A program made the position numbers and the translations under genes. Below, in pieces: positions 26,277-34,919 of a stretch of 64,000 bases of DNA. The notes under the pieces were generated by a model. The model saw nothing but the letters and a program-made list of their open reading frames with translations. It did not search any database and was not told where the DNA came from. The stretch is from Pirellulales bacterium (GTDB lineage: Bacteria; Planctomycetota; Planctomycetia; Pirellulales; Lacipirellulaceae), in the NCBI GenBank assembly GCA_019636345.1, contig JAHBXQ010000002.1:186001-250000 (forward strand). The letters are read 5' to 3'. Position 1 is the stretch's first letter. Each line of letters starts with the position of its first letter.

Positions 26277-27779
26277 TTACGGATTGACTGCGACGTCGCT
26301 GGGGGCGGCTTCGGCTTCGTCGGCGCCGTCTTCGCCGGGGAGCAGCAGGATCGAGTCGCTTGGTTCGCTGTAGATGTACACGACCCCCTGGATGACGATC
26401 GTTTCGATGCCGGGGCTTTTGAGCGAAGTCAGGTCGACGGTCGCCCCGGCGCCGTATCCGCCGCCGCCGAACTCGCCGCCCATGCGCGAGCCGCCGTAAC
26501 CTCCCATGCCGCCGCCGAACTCGCCGCCCATCCGGCCGCCGCCGAATCCGCCGCGCCCCGAACCGGCTCCGGCGCCGGCGCTGAGCGCCGCCTCGAAGCC
26601 GACGCCGCTGAGCTCGGGATTGATCCGCACCTGGGACACCTCGACCGGCAGCGGGGCGTTGGCGAACTCAATGAGCAAAGTCGGCAGCCAGCGCTGGTCC
26701 ATGAGCAGCGTCATGTGAACCGGCAGACGGCGGAACTGTTGGCCCTCGGCGCCTGCCGGGTCGGTCACCGGTTGGCCCGCCGCGTCGACGTACCGGCTGG
26801 CGAGCAGTGCGGTCGCCGCGGCGGCGGGGTCCTCGCCCCCGTCGAGCGATCGTTCTGTTCCGTAGCCGTCAAATTCGCGCGACATGCCGCCGTCTGGCCC
26901 GCCCATGGGATATTCGCCGCCTAGACTCCCGTCGGCCGCGCCGGCCGGCAGCAAGACGTTGCCGGTCGCCCGGCCCGCTTCGGCCGCTTCGCGACCGACG
27001 TCCAAGGTGACGATGGCGCGGATCGCCGTGTTGTCGGGTCGCGTCGACCCTTTGGCGTCGTTGGTCGCGGCGATGGCCCGCAGCAGGGTTTGGTAGACCC
27101 ACAGGTCCTCCTGCGTCACCCAGATCTCCATCGCGCTGGGAATCGCGGGAAAGGTCAGCTTGGCCTGCAATTTCGTCTGGTCGGCCCATTGAACGAGATA
27201 ATCGTCCTCGTCCTCGGGGAACATCCCCGGCAGGGCGCCCTCGGCCCCGCGGCCTGCATACCCCGCCGCCCCGGGGGCGAACTCGGCCCCCGGCATCCCT
27301 GGTTGGATTGCGTTGGGATCGAACAGTTTCTTTGCCTTGACGATCTCCAGGAGCCCGTCGAAGCGGTCCTTGATGTAGTTGAGATACGTTTCACGGTGCT
27401 CGCGACGGAGCGCCTCGCCGAACTTCTTCGACTCGATGTAGTTGACGAATTCTTTGCCGAGCACGTCAGGCCACTGGAGGACTTCCTCCCGCTGCCGTTC
27501 GTACAACATCGCCCAGACCTTGCGGACGTCGTTGCGAATGATCTTGGTCTGGGCGAGTTCGGCCGCGTTGACCTCGGGGTTGCCGTGGACTTGGGCGCTT
27601 TGCAGCGAGTTCATAGCCGAGACTTTGCCGTCGATTTCGCTCTTCTTCTTCGCGAACTCGGCGTCGATCCCCTTCGAGGCCAGCATCCAGCAAATCGCAG
27701 CGACGATCGTGCCGATCGAGGTCAGCAGCCAAAATCGCTGCTGCCACATCACGCGAAGGATTTGGCGAAGTTGGTCCAT
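26277..27779 (-). CDS. single-pass membrane protein, second gene of the pilMN operon (PilO-like position)
   Basis: 500 residues. A transmembrane helix at 16-34 (FWLLTSIGTIVAAICWML) follows a short cytoplasmic N-terminus, then a coiled-coil segment (about 40-70, FAKKKSEIDGKVSAMNSLQS), the layout of PilO/GspM-type platform proteins. The central region is globular; a beta-rich part around residues 340-390 (PVHMTLLMDQRWLPTLLIEF) resembles the ferredoxin-like domain expected of PilO but shows no decisive motif. A Gly/Met/Arg-rich run (about 405-445, RGGFGGGRMGGEFGGGMGGY) precedes a short hydrophobic beta segment (ETIVIQGVVYIYSEP). It lies 92 bases after pilMN with AAGGA before its start. Assigned by position. 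Confidence 0.7.
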   Translation of the reverse strand: MDQLRQILRVMWQQRFWLLTSIGTIVAAICWMLASKGIDAEFAKKKSEIDGKVSAMNSLQSAQVHGNPEVNAAELAQTKIIRNDVRKVWAMLYERQREEVLQWPDVLGKEFVNYIESKKFGEALRREHRETYLNYIKDRFDGLLEIVKAKKLFDPNAIQPGMPGAEFAPGAAGYAGRGAEGALPGMFPEDEDDYLVQWADQTKLQAKLTFPAIPSAMEIWVTQEDLWVYQTLLRAIAATNDAKGSTRPDNTAIRAIVTLDVGREAAEAGRATGNVLLPAGAADGSLGGEYPMGGPDGGMSREFDGYGTERSLDGGEDPAAAATALLASRYVDAAGQPVTDPAGAEGQQFRRLPVHMTLLMDQRWLPTLLIEFANAPLPVEVSQVRINPELSGVGFEAALSAGAGAGSGRGGFGGGRMGGEFGGGMGGYGGSRMGGEFGGGGYGAGATVDLTSLKSPGIETIVIQGVVYIYSEPSDSILLLPGEDGADEAEAAPSDVAVNP

Positions 27780-27871
27780 GGCGAATGATCCTTAGTCCCC
27801 GCCGCCGCTGCGTCGGCGACGCCGCGCGCTGCGTCGGGCGGAGGGGCGATTCTGCTGTTCGTTACTGCTGC

Positions 27872-30154
27872 TCAAGGTCCAAGGTCTTCTTCGACGACTC
27901 CGGCGGCGTCGGCCGCGGCTTCCGCTTCGGCCGCCGCGTCTTCGGCGGCTTTGCGAGCGATTCGCATTTCGCGGCGCTGGGCGCGGGTCGTCGGTTCCCA
28001 ACAAAACTGCACGACGAAGTCATAACGTTTCAGCTTGACGATCCGCATCTGCGCCGCCGGATCGGCGGTCGCTGCGCCGTCGAGCCCCGCTCCTTCGACC
28101 GGGGGCGCAAACACGGGCGGTCGGCCTCCCATGTCGCCGGTCGTCCCGTCGGCCGTCTTCAGTTCCTCGTCCAGGTCCTTCATCACCGTGACGAGCTCGT
28201 TGTTCACGAGCACGAACGGATGATGGATCTTGAGGTCCGCGATCGGCACGCGAACGAGCTTCCCGGTCCATTTCTGGGTCGCTTCGTCGTAGCCGTCGGG
28301 GAGCAAGACGGTCCCTTCCTCGAGGGCCTTGATGAGCGTGTTGTTGACGAACCGGGTCGCCTGGTTCGTGCGGTCGTCGTTGTGGTAGTGGAAACCGGTG
28401 AGCTGGATGACCCACGCCCCGGGCGCCCCTGCGCCCCCGGCGCCGGAGTCAACCACGGGGGCCGTGTCGAAGGTCGCGTCCGTCCCTCCGGCCCCGGCCG
28501 CGTAGGGGTCGACCTCTGTGACGTCGGTCGTCTCGACGGTCGTTTCCTCCGACGCAGCGGTCGCCCGGGCGTCATTGTACTTGCTCTGGATCAACCCCAG
28601 GTATTCGCTTTGCAGGTCGTTGAATCGCCGCGCGTCGATCGAGGTGATGTGGAGCTCGTTGCGACTCATGATCGCCTTGGCGATCTCCTCCATCGTGCCC
28701 TCTTCCTTGTGGGGCGTCTCGTCCTTCGGCAGGGCCGCGGAGATCGCTTTGATCAGTTCCAGCCAGCGGACTCGTCCCTCGACGTTGCTGGTGAGCCCCG
28801 TCTTGATCGTCAGGACCTCGTCGGCTTTGGCCTTGAGCGAAGTCCGTTCGCTCTCCCAGCTGCTGACTTTGGTGCTGACGCTGTCGGCTTGAGAAATGGC
28901 GGCCGACATCGCGGGGGTCTGGGTCTCGGCCCAGGCCGAGACGTGCGTGAAGTAGTTGAAGGCGAGCCCGGCGAGGATCGCCGCGGCCCCGGCGACGGCC
29001 CACGGCTTCTTGCCCCGAATGAGCCGGCGGCGAACGATCTCCTCGGGGAGCAAGTTGGTGTGGATCTCCGCCTTGTCCATCCCCTGGGCGCACAGGCCGT
29101 AGGAAACCGCAAAGCTGAGGATGTTTTCCTTGAACTGGGCCGCGCCGGCGGCGCTCCCCGCGGAGAGCCGCTGGAAGTCGTCGATCGGTTTGACCTCCTG
29201 CTCCAGGTTCTGGGCGAGATAGCGCTGCAGCCCGGGGAGCTTCATCGCGTTGCCCAGGGCGATCACTTCGCCGATCTTCGCCTTCTTGTCGAGGCTCATG
29301 AAGTACCCGAGCGACCGCTGGATTTCGGCCAGCAGGTCGCTGAACACCGGCCGCATCGCCTGGAACACGGCCTTGGGGTCGTCGGCCTGCATTGCGTTGC
29401 GCTTCAGGTGCTCGGCCTTGACGAAGGTGAGCTTGAGCTCCTTGGAAAGGGCCCGCGTGAAGTGGTTCCCGCCGATGGGGATGTTCCGCTGCCAGACGCG
29501 GAATCCGTTGGTCACCACGAGATCCGTCGTGTCGGTTCCCAACGAGATGACGACCGTCGAGGTCGGAGGATTTTGCGGGTCGTACGGCTGTTCGTTCAAC
29601 TCGGCGAGCCGGTCGAAACAGACGTAGTTGTAGACCGCCAGCGGCGTGAGCTGGATGACGTCGACCTCGATCCCCGATTCTTCCAGGGGCGCCAGGGCCC
29701 GCGCGACCTGGTCGCGCTTCATCGCGAACAGACCCACCTCGGGTTCCAAGGCGAAGCCGTCTTCCTCGCTCCCGCCGCGCAGTTGTTGGTAGTCCCAGAC
29801 GACGTCTTCCAGCGAGAAGGGGATCTGCTGCCGAGCTTCGTACTTGACGATATCGGGGATCTTCTTCGCCTCGACCGGCGGCAATTTGATGAACCGCGCC
29901 AAGCCGCTTTGTCCGGCCACGGAAACGGCCACCGTGTCGCCGGTCAAATCATTGCGGGAGAGGAACTCCTTGAGGGCGTCGCGGACGAGCTCCGCGGGGT
30001 CGGCCTCGGGCTGCGACAGGATCTGGGGGTACTCGATGTAGTCGAAGGACTCCACGACCATTTGGCGCGGGTCCTTCTCGTGCGGTCGGCACTGCAGCGC
30101 CTTGAGCGCGCATTGTCCGATGTCGATTCCCCAAACGGCGTTGCCTTTGGCCAT
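27872..30154 (-). CDS. pilM: PilM-PilN fusion, type IV pilus / type II secretion platform protein
   Basis: 760 residues from the ATG at 30154, preceded by AGAGGA. Residues 1-375 are a PilM-type actin-like ATPase: WGIDIGQCALKALQC (phosphate 1), SLGTDTTDLVV near 204-214 (phosphate 2) and GEVIALGNAMKLPGL near 295-308. Next comes EIHTNLLPEEIVRRRL (363-378), the PilN start in which the (I/T)NLLP motif normally binds PilM, a transmembrane helix at 384-402 (WAVAGAAAILAGLAFNYF), a coiled coil (425-455) and a PilN-like periplasmic domain to the end. In most bacteria PilM and PilN are separate; here they are fused so the PilM-binding tail is built in. First gene of a three-gene minus-strand operon. Confidence 0.88.
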   Translation of the reverse strand: MAKGNAVWGIDIGQCALKALQCRPHEKDPRQMVVESFDYIEYPQILSQPEADPAELVRDALKEFLSRNDLTGDTVAVSVAGQSGLARFIKLPPVEAKKIPDIVKYEARQQIPFSLEDVVWDYQQLRGGSEEDGFALEPEVGLFAMKRDQVARALAPLEESGIEVDVIQLTPLAVYNYVCFDRLAELNEQPYDPQNPPTSTVVISLGTDTTDLVVTNGFRVWQRNIPIGGNHFTRALSKELKLTFVKAEHLKRNAMQADDPKAVFQAMRPVFSDLLAEIQRSLGYFMSLDKKAKIGEVIALGNAMKLPGLQRYLAQNLEQEVKPIDDFQRLSAGSAAGAAQFKENILSFAVSYGLCAQGMDKAEIHTNLLPEEIVRRRLIRGKKPWAVAGAAAILAGLAFNYFTHVSAWAETQTPAMSAAISQADSVSTKVSSWESERTSLKAKADEVLTIKTGLTSNVEGRVRWLELIKAISAALPKDETPHKEEGTMEEIAKAIMSRNELHITSIDARRFNDLQSEYLGLIQSKYNDARATAASEETTVETTDVTEVDPYAAGAGGTDATFDTAPVVDSGAGGAGAPGAWVIQLTGFHYHNDDRTNQATRFVNNTLIKALEEGTVLLPDGYDEATQKWTGKLVRVPIADLKIHHPFVLVNNELVTVMKDLDEELKTADGTTGDMGGRPPVFAPPVEGAGLDGAATADPAAQMRIVKLKRYDFVVQFCWEPTTRAQRREMRIARKAAEDAAAEAEAAADAAGVVEEDLGP

Positions 30155-30668
30155 CCCAGAATCCTCTGTTCCGTCGGCGGCGCGGCCGAACTCGGCCGGG
30201 CGCTGCGCCCGTGGCTGCTGCGTACGCTCCGCGCGACGTGTGTGGAGTGACACGTCGAGACGAGACGAAGCCGAGCGTCCGCGACCGTTCCGGCGGTCGC
30301 AGTCGCAGCAGTGCCTTCTCTGCAATTGCAATCTATGCGCGGCAAGTGCGCAAAGTCAAACAACCCACGCATTTCCCGGGTTTGTCGCCGACAAAGCGGC
30401 GCGCCCCCGCGGCGGTTGCATGCGGCAGCAGGCTCCGCGGGAGTCGGCCCATCGTCCCCCCACGACATAGGGTCCATTCTAATCTGGTCGAATCGCTTGT
30501 ATAGCAGACGCTTGGACTTACGACGCGTTGCAGTCGCCCCTCCCGGCCGCCGGCCCCAGCCGCCCGCCCAGGTCCCGCCCGGGTTGCAGATCGCCGCTCC
30601 CCGCACAATAACTGGGGCGTTCCCGTCCGTTTTCCGCCTGAGCCGGCTTCAATCCCCCCGAGGCGAGC
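30155..30668. other. intergenic region between divergent pilMN and cmk
   Basis: 514 bases without a supported gene; it must contain the promoter of the pilMN operon (minus) and probably of cmk (plus). On the minus strand TAGAAT (30476-30481) is a possible -10 with no good -35, and the local sequence 30460-30510 is AT-richer. Nothing else recognisable was seen. Confidence 0.5.
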
Positions 30669-31355
30669 ATGATTGTCACCCTCGACGGCCCCGCCGGTTC
30701 GGGCAAGAGCAGCGCCGCTCGCCAACTGGCCCAGCGGCTGGGATTCCGGTTTCTCGACACCGGGGCGATGTACCGGGCGGTCACCCTCGCCGGGCTCCGG
30801 GCCGGAATCGACTTGGCCGATGAGTCGGCCCTAGCCCAGATTGCGGCCGCTATGGACCTCGACGTGTCCGAGGACGCCGTCCGGCTCGCGGGGGAGGACG
30901 TCAGTCGCGCGATCCGCACCTTCGAGGTGACCACCCTCACCCGACACGCAGCCGACAATCAGGAAGTTCGCCGGTTGCTCGTCGACCGGCAGCGGGCCTG
31001 GGCCGCCTCGGGAAACGTCGTCACCGAGGGGCGCGATCAGGCCACCGTCGTCTTCCCCCAAGCCGAGTGCAAGATCTTCCTCACCGCCAGCGAAGAGGAA
31101 CGAGCTCGTCGCCGGCACGCCGACCTGCTGGCGAACGGCGAGTCAGTCACCTTCGCCGAGGTGCTCGCCCGACAGCGAGCCCGCGACCAGCAGGACTTCG
31201 ACCGCCCCTACGGCGGGCTGGCCCGGACCCCCGAGTCGATTGAGCTGAACACCGACGGCCTCACCCGGGACGAGGTCGTCGCTGGACTCGAGGCGATCGT
31301 TCGCGATATGCAGGCACGGTTAGCCAAAGGGAACTCGCGCGTTGACGCAGGCTGA
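30669..31355 (+). CDS. cmk: (d)CMP kinase
   Basis: Phosphorylates CMP and dCMP with ATP in nucleotide recycling. The 228-residue product starts MIVTLDGPAGSGKSS with its P-loop at residues 7-15, followed by RFLDTGAMYRAVTLAGLRAG (CMP-binding Asp-Thr-Gly-x-x-Tyr-Arg), VTEGRDQATVVFPQA (usually GRDIGTVVFP; here Gln-Ala replaces Ile-Gly) and the LID region RRRHADLLANGES with RARDQQDFDR. Length is normal. The gene precedes rpsA as it does in many bacteria, here by 289 bases. GAGGCGAGC before the ATG is a weak ribosome-binding site. Confidence 0.96.
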   Translation: MIVTLDGPAGSGKSSAARQLAQRLGFRFLDTGAMYRAVTLAGLRAGIDLADESALAQIAAAMDLDVSEDAVRLAGEDVSRAIRTFEVTTLTRHAADNQEVRRLLVDRQRAWAASGNVVTEGRDQATVVFPQAECKIFLTASEEERARRRHADLLANGESVTFAEVLARQRARDQQDFDRPYGGLARTPESIELNTDGLTRDEVVAGLEAIVRDMQARLAKGNSRVDAG

Positions 31356-31417
31356 TTGTTGGGTTGGGGACGGCGCAACATCTCTCTTTACCAGCAGGTT
31401 GCGTCGATCCCAGTCGA

Positions 31418-31452
31418 AAAGCCGCGAGCTGACAAATCGCTCGCCCTCGCGG
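31418..31452. repeat. inverted repeat in the leader region of rpsA
   Basis: AGCCGCGAG (31418-31426) and CTCGCGGCT (31444-31452) form a perfect 9-bp inverted repeat with a 17-base spacer, between cmk and rpsA, about 190 bases before the rpsA start. On the minus strand it is followed by TTTTC. It may be the end of the cmk transcript or a structured leader of rpsA. Confidence 0.35.
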
Positions 31453-31644
31453 CTCGAATTGCCGTAAATCCTCGCCCAGGCGGGCATTGTGACCGCTGCC
31501 AGCGTTTGGTACGCTACGAGGTCCTAGTGCCCGTGAGCGACTGCAGAGTCCGCCGATGTTCGGCGGCCGCGAGCGGCATGCTTCCTCTGGCGCGTGAACG
31601 CCGCCGCTCGTGCGTCGGTCGACACGTTTCTGGTCCCCCCATTC

Positions 31645-33444
31645 ATGGTCAACCGTAACCTTATCCGCGAATTTGACGTCTCCGAGGATGATTGGAACGC
31701 CGCCATCGGCGAAGTTCCGGACGACGCCAGTTGGCTCGGCAGCCAAGACATCGACGTCAACGAGATCGTCGAAGGCAAGATCATCCGGATCGACGACGAG
31801 TACGTCCTGATCGACGTCGGCTACAAGAGCGAGGGGATGATTCCCCTCTCGGAATGGGAAGAGACCGACGAGGACGCCGCCTCGCCTCCCCCGCAGGTCG
31901 GCGACGTCATCCGGGTGCTGGTCGAAGACGTCGAGGACGCCCTGGGGCGCGTCGACGAACGCGGCATGATCGTTCTCAGCAAGCGCAAGGCTGAGAAGAT
32001 CGAAAAGTGGATGAAGGTCATGGAGAGCGTCCACGAAGGGGACGTCGTCTCCGGCGAAGTGACGCGCAAGATCAAGGGCGGGCTGTTGGTCGACATCGGG
32101 GTCAACGTCTTCCTCCCGGCGAGCCAGGTCGACATCCGCCGGCCCCACGACATTGGCGAATACATCGGCAAGACGATCGAGTGCATGGTCCTCAAGATCG
32201 ACGAGGCCCGGCGGAACATCGTCGTCAGCCGCCGCAGCCTCATCGAAGCCCAGCGGGCCGAGAAGAAGACCAAGCTTCTCAAGGAGCTCGAAATCGGCCA
32301 GCTTCGCAAAGGCGTCGTGAAGAACCTCGCCGACTTCGGCGCCTTCGTCGACCTCGGCGGCATCGACGGTTTGCTCCACATCACCGACATGAGCTGGGGC
32401 CGGATCAGCCATCCTTCGGAGATGGTCAAGATCGAGGACGAACTCGAGGTGGTCATCCTTCACATCGACTACGAGAAGGAAAAGATCGCCCTGGGCCTCA
32501 AGCAAAAGTCGCCCAGTCCGTGGGAGAACGTCGCCACGAAGTACCCCGTCAACTCGCAGATCAAGGGGACCGTGGTCAACGTCATGAGCTACGGCGCCTT
32601 CGTCAAGCTCGAGGACGGCATCGAGGGCCTCGTGCACATCAGCGAGATGTCCTGGACCAAGCGGATCAGCCACCCCTCGGAACTGGTCAACATCGACGAC
32701 GAGATCGAGGTCGTCGTCCTGCGGATCGACGAGCAGAAGCAGGAAATCTCGCTCGGCATGAAGCAAACGCAGTCGAACCCCTGGGAGAAGGTCGCCGAGC
32801 GGTACCCGGTCGGCAGCCTCGTGAAGGGCAAAGTTCGCAACCTGACCAATTACGGCGCCTTTATCGAAATCGAAGAAGGGATCGACGGCCTGCTGCACGT
32901 CAGCGACGTCTCCTGGACCCGAAAAATCGGCCATCCCAGCGAAGTGGTCGAGAAGGGCCAAGAGATCGAGTGCCAGGTCCTGTCGGTCGACCAGGAACGT
33001 CGGCGGATCGCCCTGGGCCTCAAGCAGATGGAAGAGGACCCCTGGCACAACGACATCCCCAACCGCTACCAGCAGGGTCAGTTGGTCAAGGGGAAGGTCA
33101 CCAAGATCACCAACTTCGGCGTCTTCGTCGGGTTGGAAGACGGCTTGGAAGGCCTGCTTCACATCAGCGAGTTGGCCGATCACAAAGTTGAAAACCCGCA
33201 AGACGTGGTCAACGTCGGCGACGAGCTCGAAGTGAAGATTCTGCGGGTCGACACCGACGAGCGGAAGATTGGCCTGTCGCGCAAGCGGGTCGAATGGGCT
33301 GCGGAGGACGAAGCGGCGGCCGAGGCGGCCGCTTCGGCCGGCGGCACCTCTCCGGCCGAGCTCAAGGGGGGCATTGGCGGCGGGTCCGGCCCGCTGTTCA
33401 AGGTCGCCTCCGAGACCGCGGACGAGTCCGAAGATTCAGAGTAA
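31645..33444 (+). CDS. rpsA: 30S ribosomal protein S1
   Basis: mRNA-binding ribosomal protein with six S1 (OB-fold) repeats in 599 residues from the ATG at 31645. Repeats begin about DVNEIVEGKIIRI (1), HEGDVVSGEVTRK (2), EIGQLRKGVVKNLADFGAFV (3), VNSQIKGTVVNVMSYGAFV (4), VGSLVKGKVRNLTNYGAFI (5) and QGQLVKGKVTKITNFGVFV (6). Repeats 3-6 are the well-conserved RNA-binding type with GLLHI/GLVHI and HPSE. The C-terminus is an acidic Ala/Gly-rich tail. Standard architecture for a six-domain S1. In a genome with few Shine-Dalgarno sites, S1 is likely important for initiation. An 18-codon upstream extension is less probable. A strong terminator follows. Confidence 0.97.
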   Translation: MVNRNLIREFDVSEDDWNAAIGEVPDDASWLGSQDIDVNEIVEGKIIRIDDEYVLIDVGYKSEGMIPLSEWEETDEDAASPPPQVGDVIRVLVEDVEDALGRVDERGMIVLSKRKAEKIEKWMKVMESVHEGDVVSGEVTRKIKGGLLVDIGVNVFLPASQVDIRRPHDIGEYIGKTIECMVLKIDEARRNIVVSRRSLIEAQRAEKKTKLLKELEIGQLRKGVVKNLADFGAFVDLGGIDGLLHITDMSWGRISHPSEMVKIEDELEVVILHIDYEKEKIALGLKQKSPSPWENVATKYPVNSQIKGTVVNVMSYGAFVKLEDGIEGLVHISEMSWTKRISHPSELVNIDDEIEVVVLRIDEQKQEISLGMKQTQSNPWEKVAERYPVGSLVKGKVRNLTNYGAFIEIEEGIDGLLHVSDVSWTRKIGHPSEVVEKGQEIECQVLSVDQERRRIALGLKQMEEDPWHNDIPNRYQQGQLVKGKVTKITNFGVFVGLEDGLEGLLHISELADHKVENPQDVVNVGDELEVKILRVDTDERKIGLSRKRVEWAAEDEAAAEAAASAGGTSPAELKGGIGGGSGPLFKVASETADESEDSE

Positions 33445-33483
33445 AGTCGCCCCGGGACGGGGACGACGGAACGACGCAACGCC

Positions 33484-33524
33484 AGGCCCCGCGGGTCACA
33501 ACCCGCGGGGCCTTTCTTTTTGTT
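33484..33524 (+). terminator. intrinsic terminator of rpsA
   Basis: A perfect 13-bp GC-rich stem pairs 33484-33496 with 33501-33513 around a CACA loop and is followed by TTCTTTTTGTT. It starts 40 bases after the rpsA stop. This is a textbook rho-independent terminator, the clearest in the window. Confidence 0.92.
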
Positions 33525-33819
33525 ACGGCCGGAACGTCGCGCGCATTCGCGCCATGGGTGCGCCCCCGGGCGATTCTCCAGCGACCTTGCCGCCGGCGAC
33601 GATAGCACCATCACGGACGACGGTTCAGCCGGGGCGCTTGCGTTCTTGCCCCATGGCGCCAGTCGTCGTCCGTAGGAATGAATCCAAACTTGCAGCCAGC
33701 GTCTATCGCACGGCAGGGAAGCTACTGCGCTTGAGGTGCGCCGTCAGGGCGCGCTCGGGCGCTCGATCGACCGCGGCGACCGCGCTCCCCTCCCGTACTC
33801 CCCCGACGGACCCGCGACG

Positions 33820-34671
33820 ATGGCCGCTTCTACGAAACGTCGACGCACGAGCTCCGCGGTCCAGACGCCGCTGGAAACCTATCTGCGCGAAATCAACGAG
33901 ACGGCCCTGTTGACCGCGGCTGACGAACGCGAGTTGGCCGTGCGTATCGGTCAGGGGGACTTGGCCGCCCGCGACCGAATGGTCCGGGCCAACCTGCGGT
34001 TGGTCGTCAACATCGCCCGCGGGTACTCGGGCAAGGGGCTTGCGCTGCAGGATCTCATCGAGGAAGGGAACCTGGGCCTGCTGCGGGCGGTCGAAGGGTT
34101 CGACCCCGCCATGGGGACTCGCTTCAGCACCTACGCCAGCTACTGGATCAAGCAGTCGATCAAGCGAGCCCTGATCAACACGGGCAAGACGATTCGGATC
34201 CCGGCGTACATGGTCGAGTTGCTGTCGAAGTGGCGCCGCGCCAACGCCCGGCTGACCGAGGAACTGGATCGCACGCCGACCCCCGAGGAAATCGCCCGGG
34301 TGCTGGGCCTCCCCAAGAAGAAACTGCCGATCATCAAGAAGGCGATCAAGATCTACAACGCCACCCCCCAAACCGACCAGGCCGAGGCGGGCTGGACCTT
34401 GGGGGACATGGTCATGGACGAGCGGCAGCAAAGTCCCGACGAGCAGCTCTTGGAAAACGACGCCCTACGGCACGTTCTTGAGATGCTCAAGACCATGGAC
34501 GGCCGCGAGGCGACGGTGCTCAAGATGCGGTTCGGGCTCGAAGGGTACGAGCCGAAGACGCTCAAAGAGATCGGCGAGCAGCTCGGCCTCACCCGCGAGC
34601 GAGTCCGGCAAATCGAGACCGAGGCCCTGGAAAAGATGGCCGAGTCGATGGACGGTCCGGCGGCGCGGTAG
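33820..34671 (+). CDS. RNA polymerase sigma factor, sigma-70 family (RpoD/RpoS-like, no region 1.1)
   Basis: 284 residues from the ATG at 33820. Region 1.2 is TPLETYLREINETALLT; region 2 runs from ARDRMVRANLRLVVNIARGY through the core-binding DLIEEGNLGLLRAVEGFDP and the -10 recognition stretch GTRFSTYASYWIKQSIKRAL. Region 3 includes RRANARLTEELDRTPTPEEI, and region 4 ends with TLKEIGEQLGLTRERVRQIE, the -35 helix-turn-helix. It lacks region 1.1 and the long non-conserved domain of RpoD, so it is a group 2 type, perhaps a paralogue or the short primary-like sigma that planctomycetes carry. It is preceded by the rpsA terminator and so has its own promoter in 33525-33819, where none was clear to the eye. 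Confidence 0.92.
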   Translation: MAASTKRRRTSSAVQTPLETYLREINETALLTAADERELAVRIGQGDLAARDRMVRANLRLVVNIARGYSGKGLALQDLIEEGNLGLLRAVEGFDPAMGTRFSTYASYWIKQSIKRALINTGKTIRIPAYMVELLSKWRRANARLTEELDRTPTPEEIARVLGLPKKKLPIIKKAIKIYNATPQTDQAEAGWTLGDMVMDERQQSPDEQLLENDALRHVLEMLKTMDGREATVLKMRFGLEGYEPKTLKEIGEQLGLTRERVRQIETEALEKMAESMDGPAAR

Positions 34672-34771
34672 AGCGATTCAAGCCTTGCTTTGCACTCGTC
34701 CGGCGCGCCAAAGACCAAGCGTCAGCAACCGCAGGTCCGCCAGGATTGCGACGACTCCTCCGGCCCTCAGC

Positions 34772-34798
34772 GGCGGATCCCCCGATCCCCCGCTTTTT
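34772..34798 (+). terminator. weak terminator-like site after the sigma factor gene
   Basis: GGATC (34774-34778) and GATCC (34783-34787) form a 5-bp stem with a CCCC loop, followed by CCCGC and six T (34793-34798). It lies 100 bases after the sigma gene. The stem is short, so this is tentative. Confidence 0.3.
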
Positions 34799-34814
34799 TG
34801 ACGAACGCCCGGCG

Positions 34815-34874
34815 GCCTGCCTAGCATAGACCTAGCAGGCGCCCGTCGGGACCCCAGGGGGGCGACGGGCCTGC
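34815..34874 (+). promoter_or_regulatory. two mutually exclusive hairpins in the leader of a small secreted protein gene
   Basis: Hairpin 1 pairs GCCTG (34815-34819) with CAGGC (34836-34840) and CTAG (34821-34824) with CTAG (34832-34835). Hairpin 2 pairs GCAGG (34835-34839) with CCTGC (34870-34874) and CCCGTC (34842-34847) with GACGGG (34864-34869). Both need bases 34835-34840, so only one can form at a time. They lie 45-105 bases upstream of the ATG at 34920. Switching leaders of this kind are used by riboswitches and attenuators; no known family is recognised. Confidence 0.4.
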
Positions 34875-34919
34875 CGCGGCGAATTCTTGTTCGCCCGGCC
34901 CGAATCGGGGGAAAAGGCA

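Noticed and set aside
27785-30250. 821-codon plus-strand open frame
   Set aside because: Antisense to the pilMN gene; Arg/Asp/Val/Leu-rich composition without any domain.
31261-33201. 646-codon minus-strand open frame
   Set aside because: Antisense to rpsA, periodic only because the S1 repeats are.
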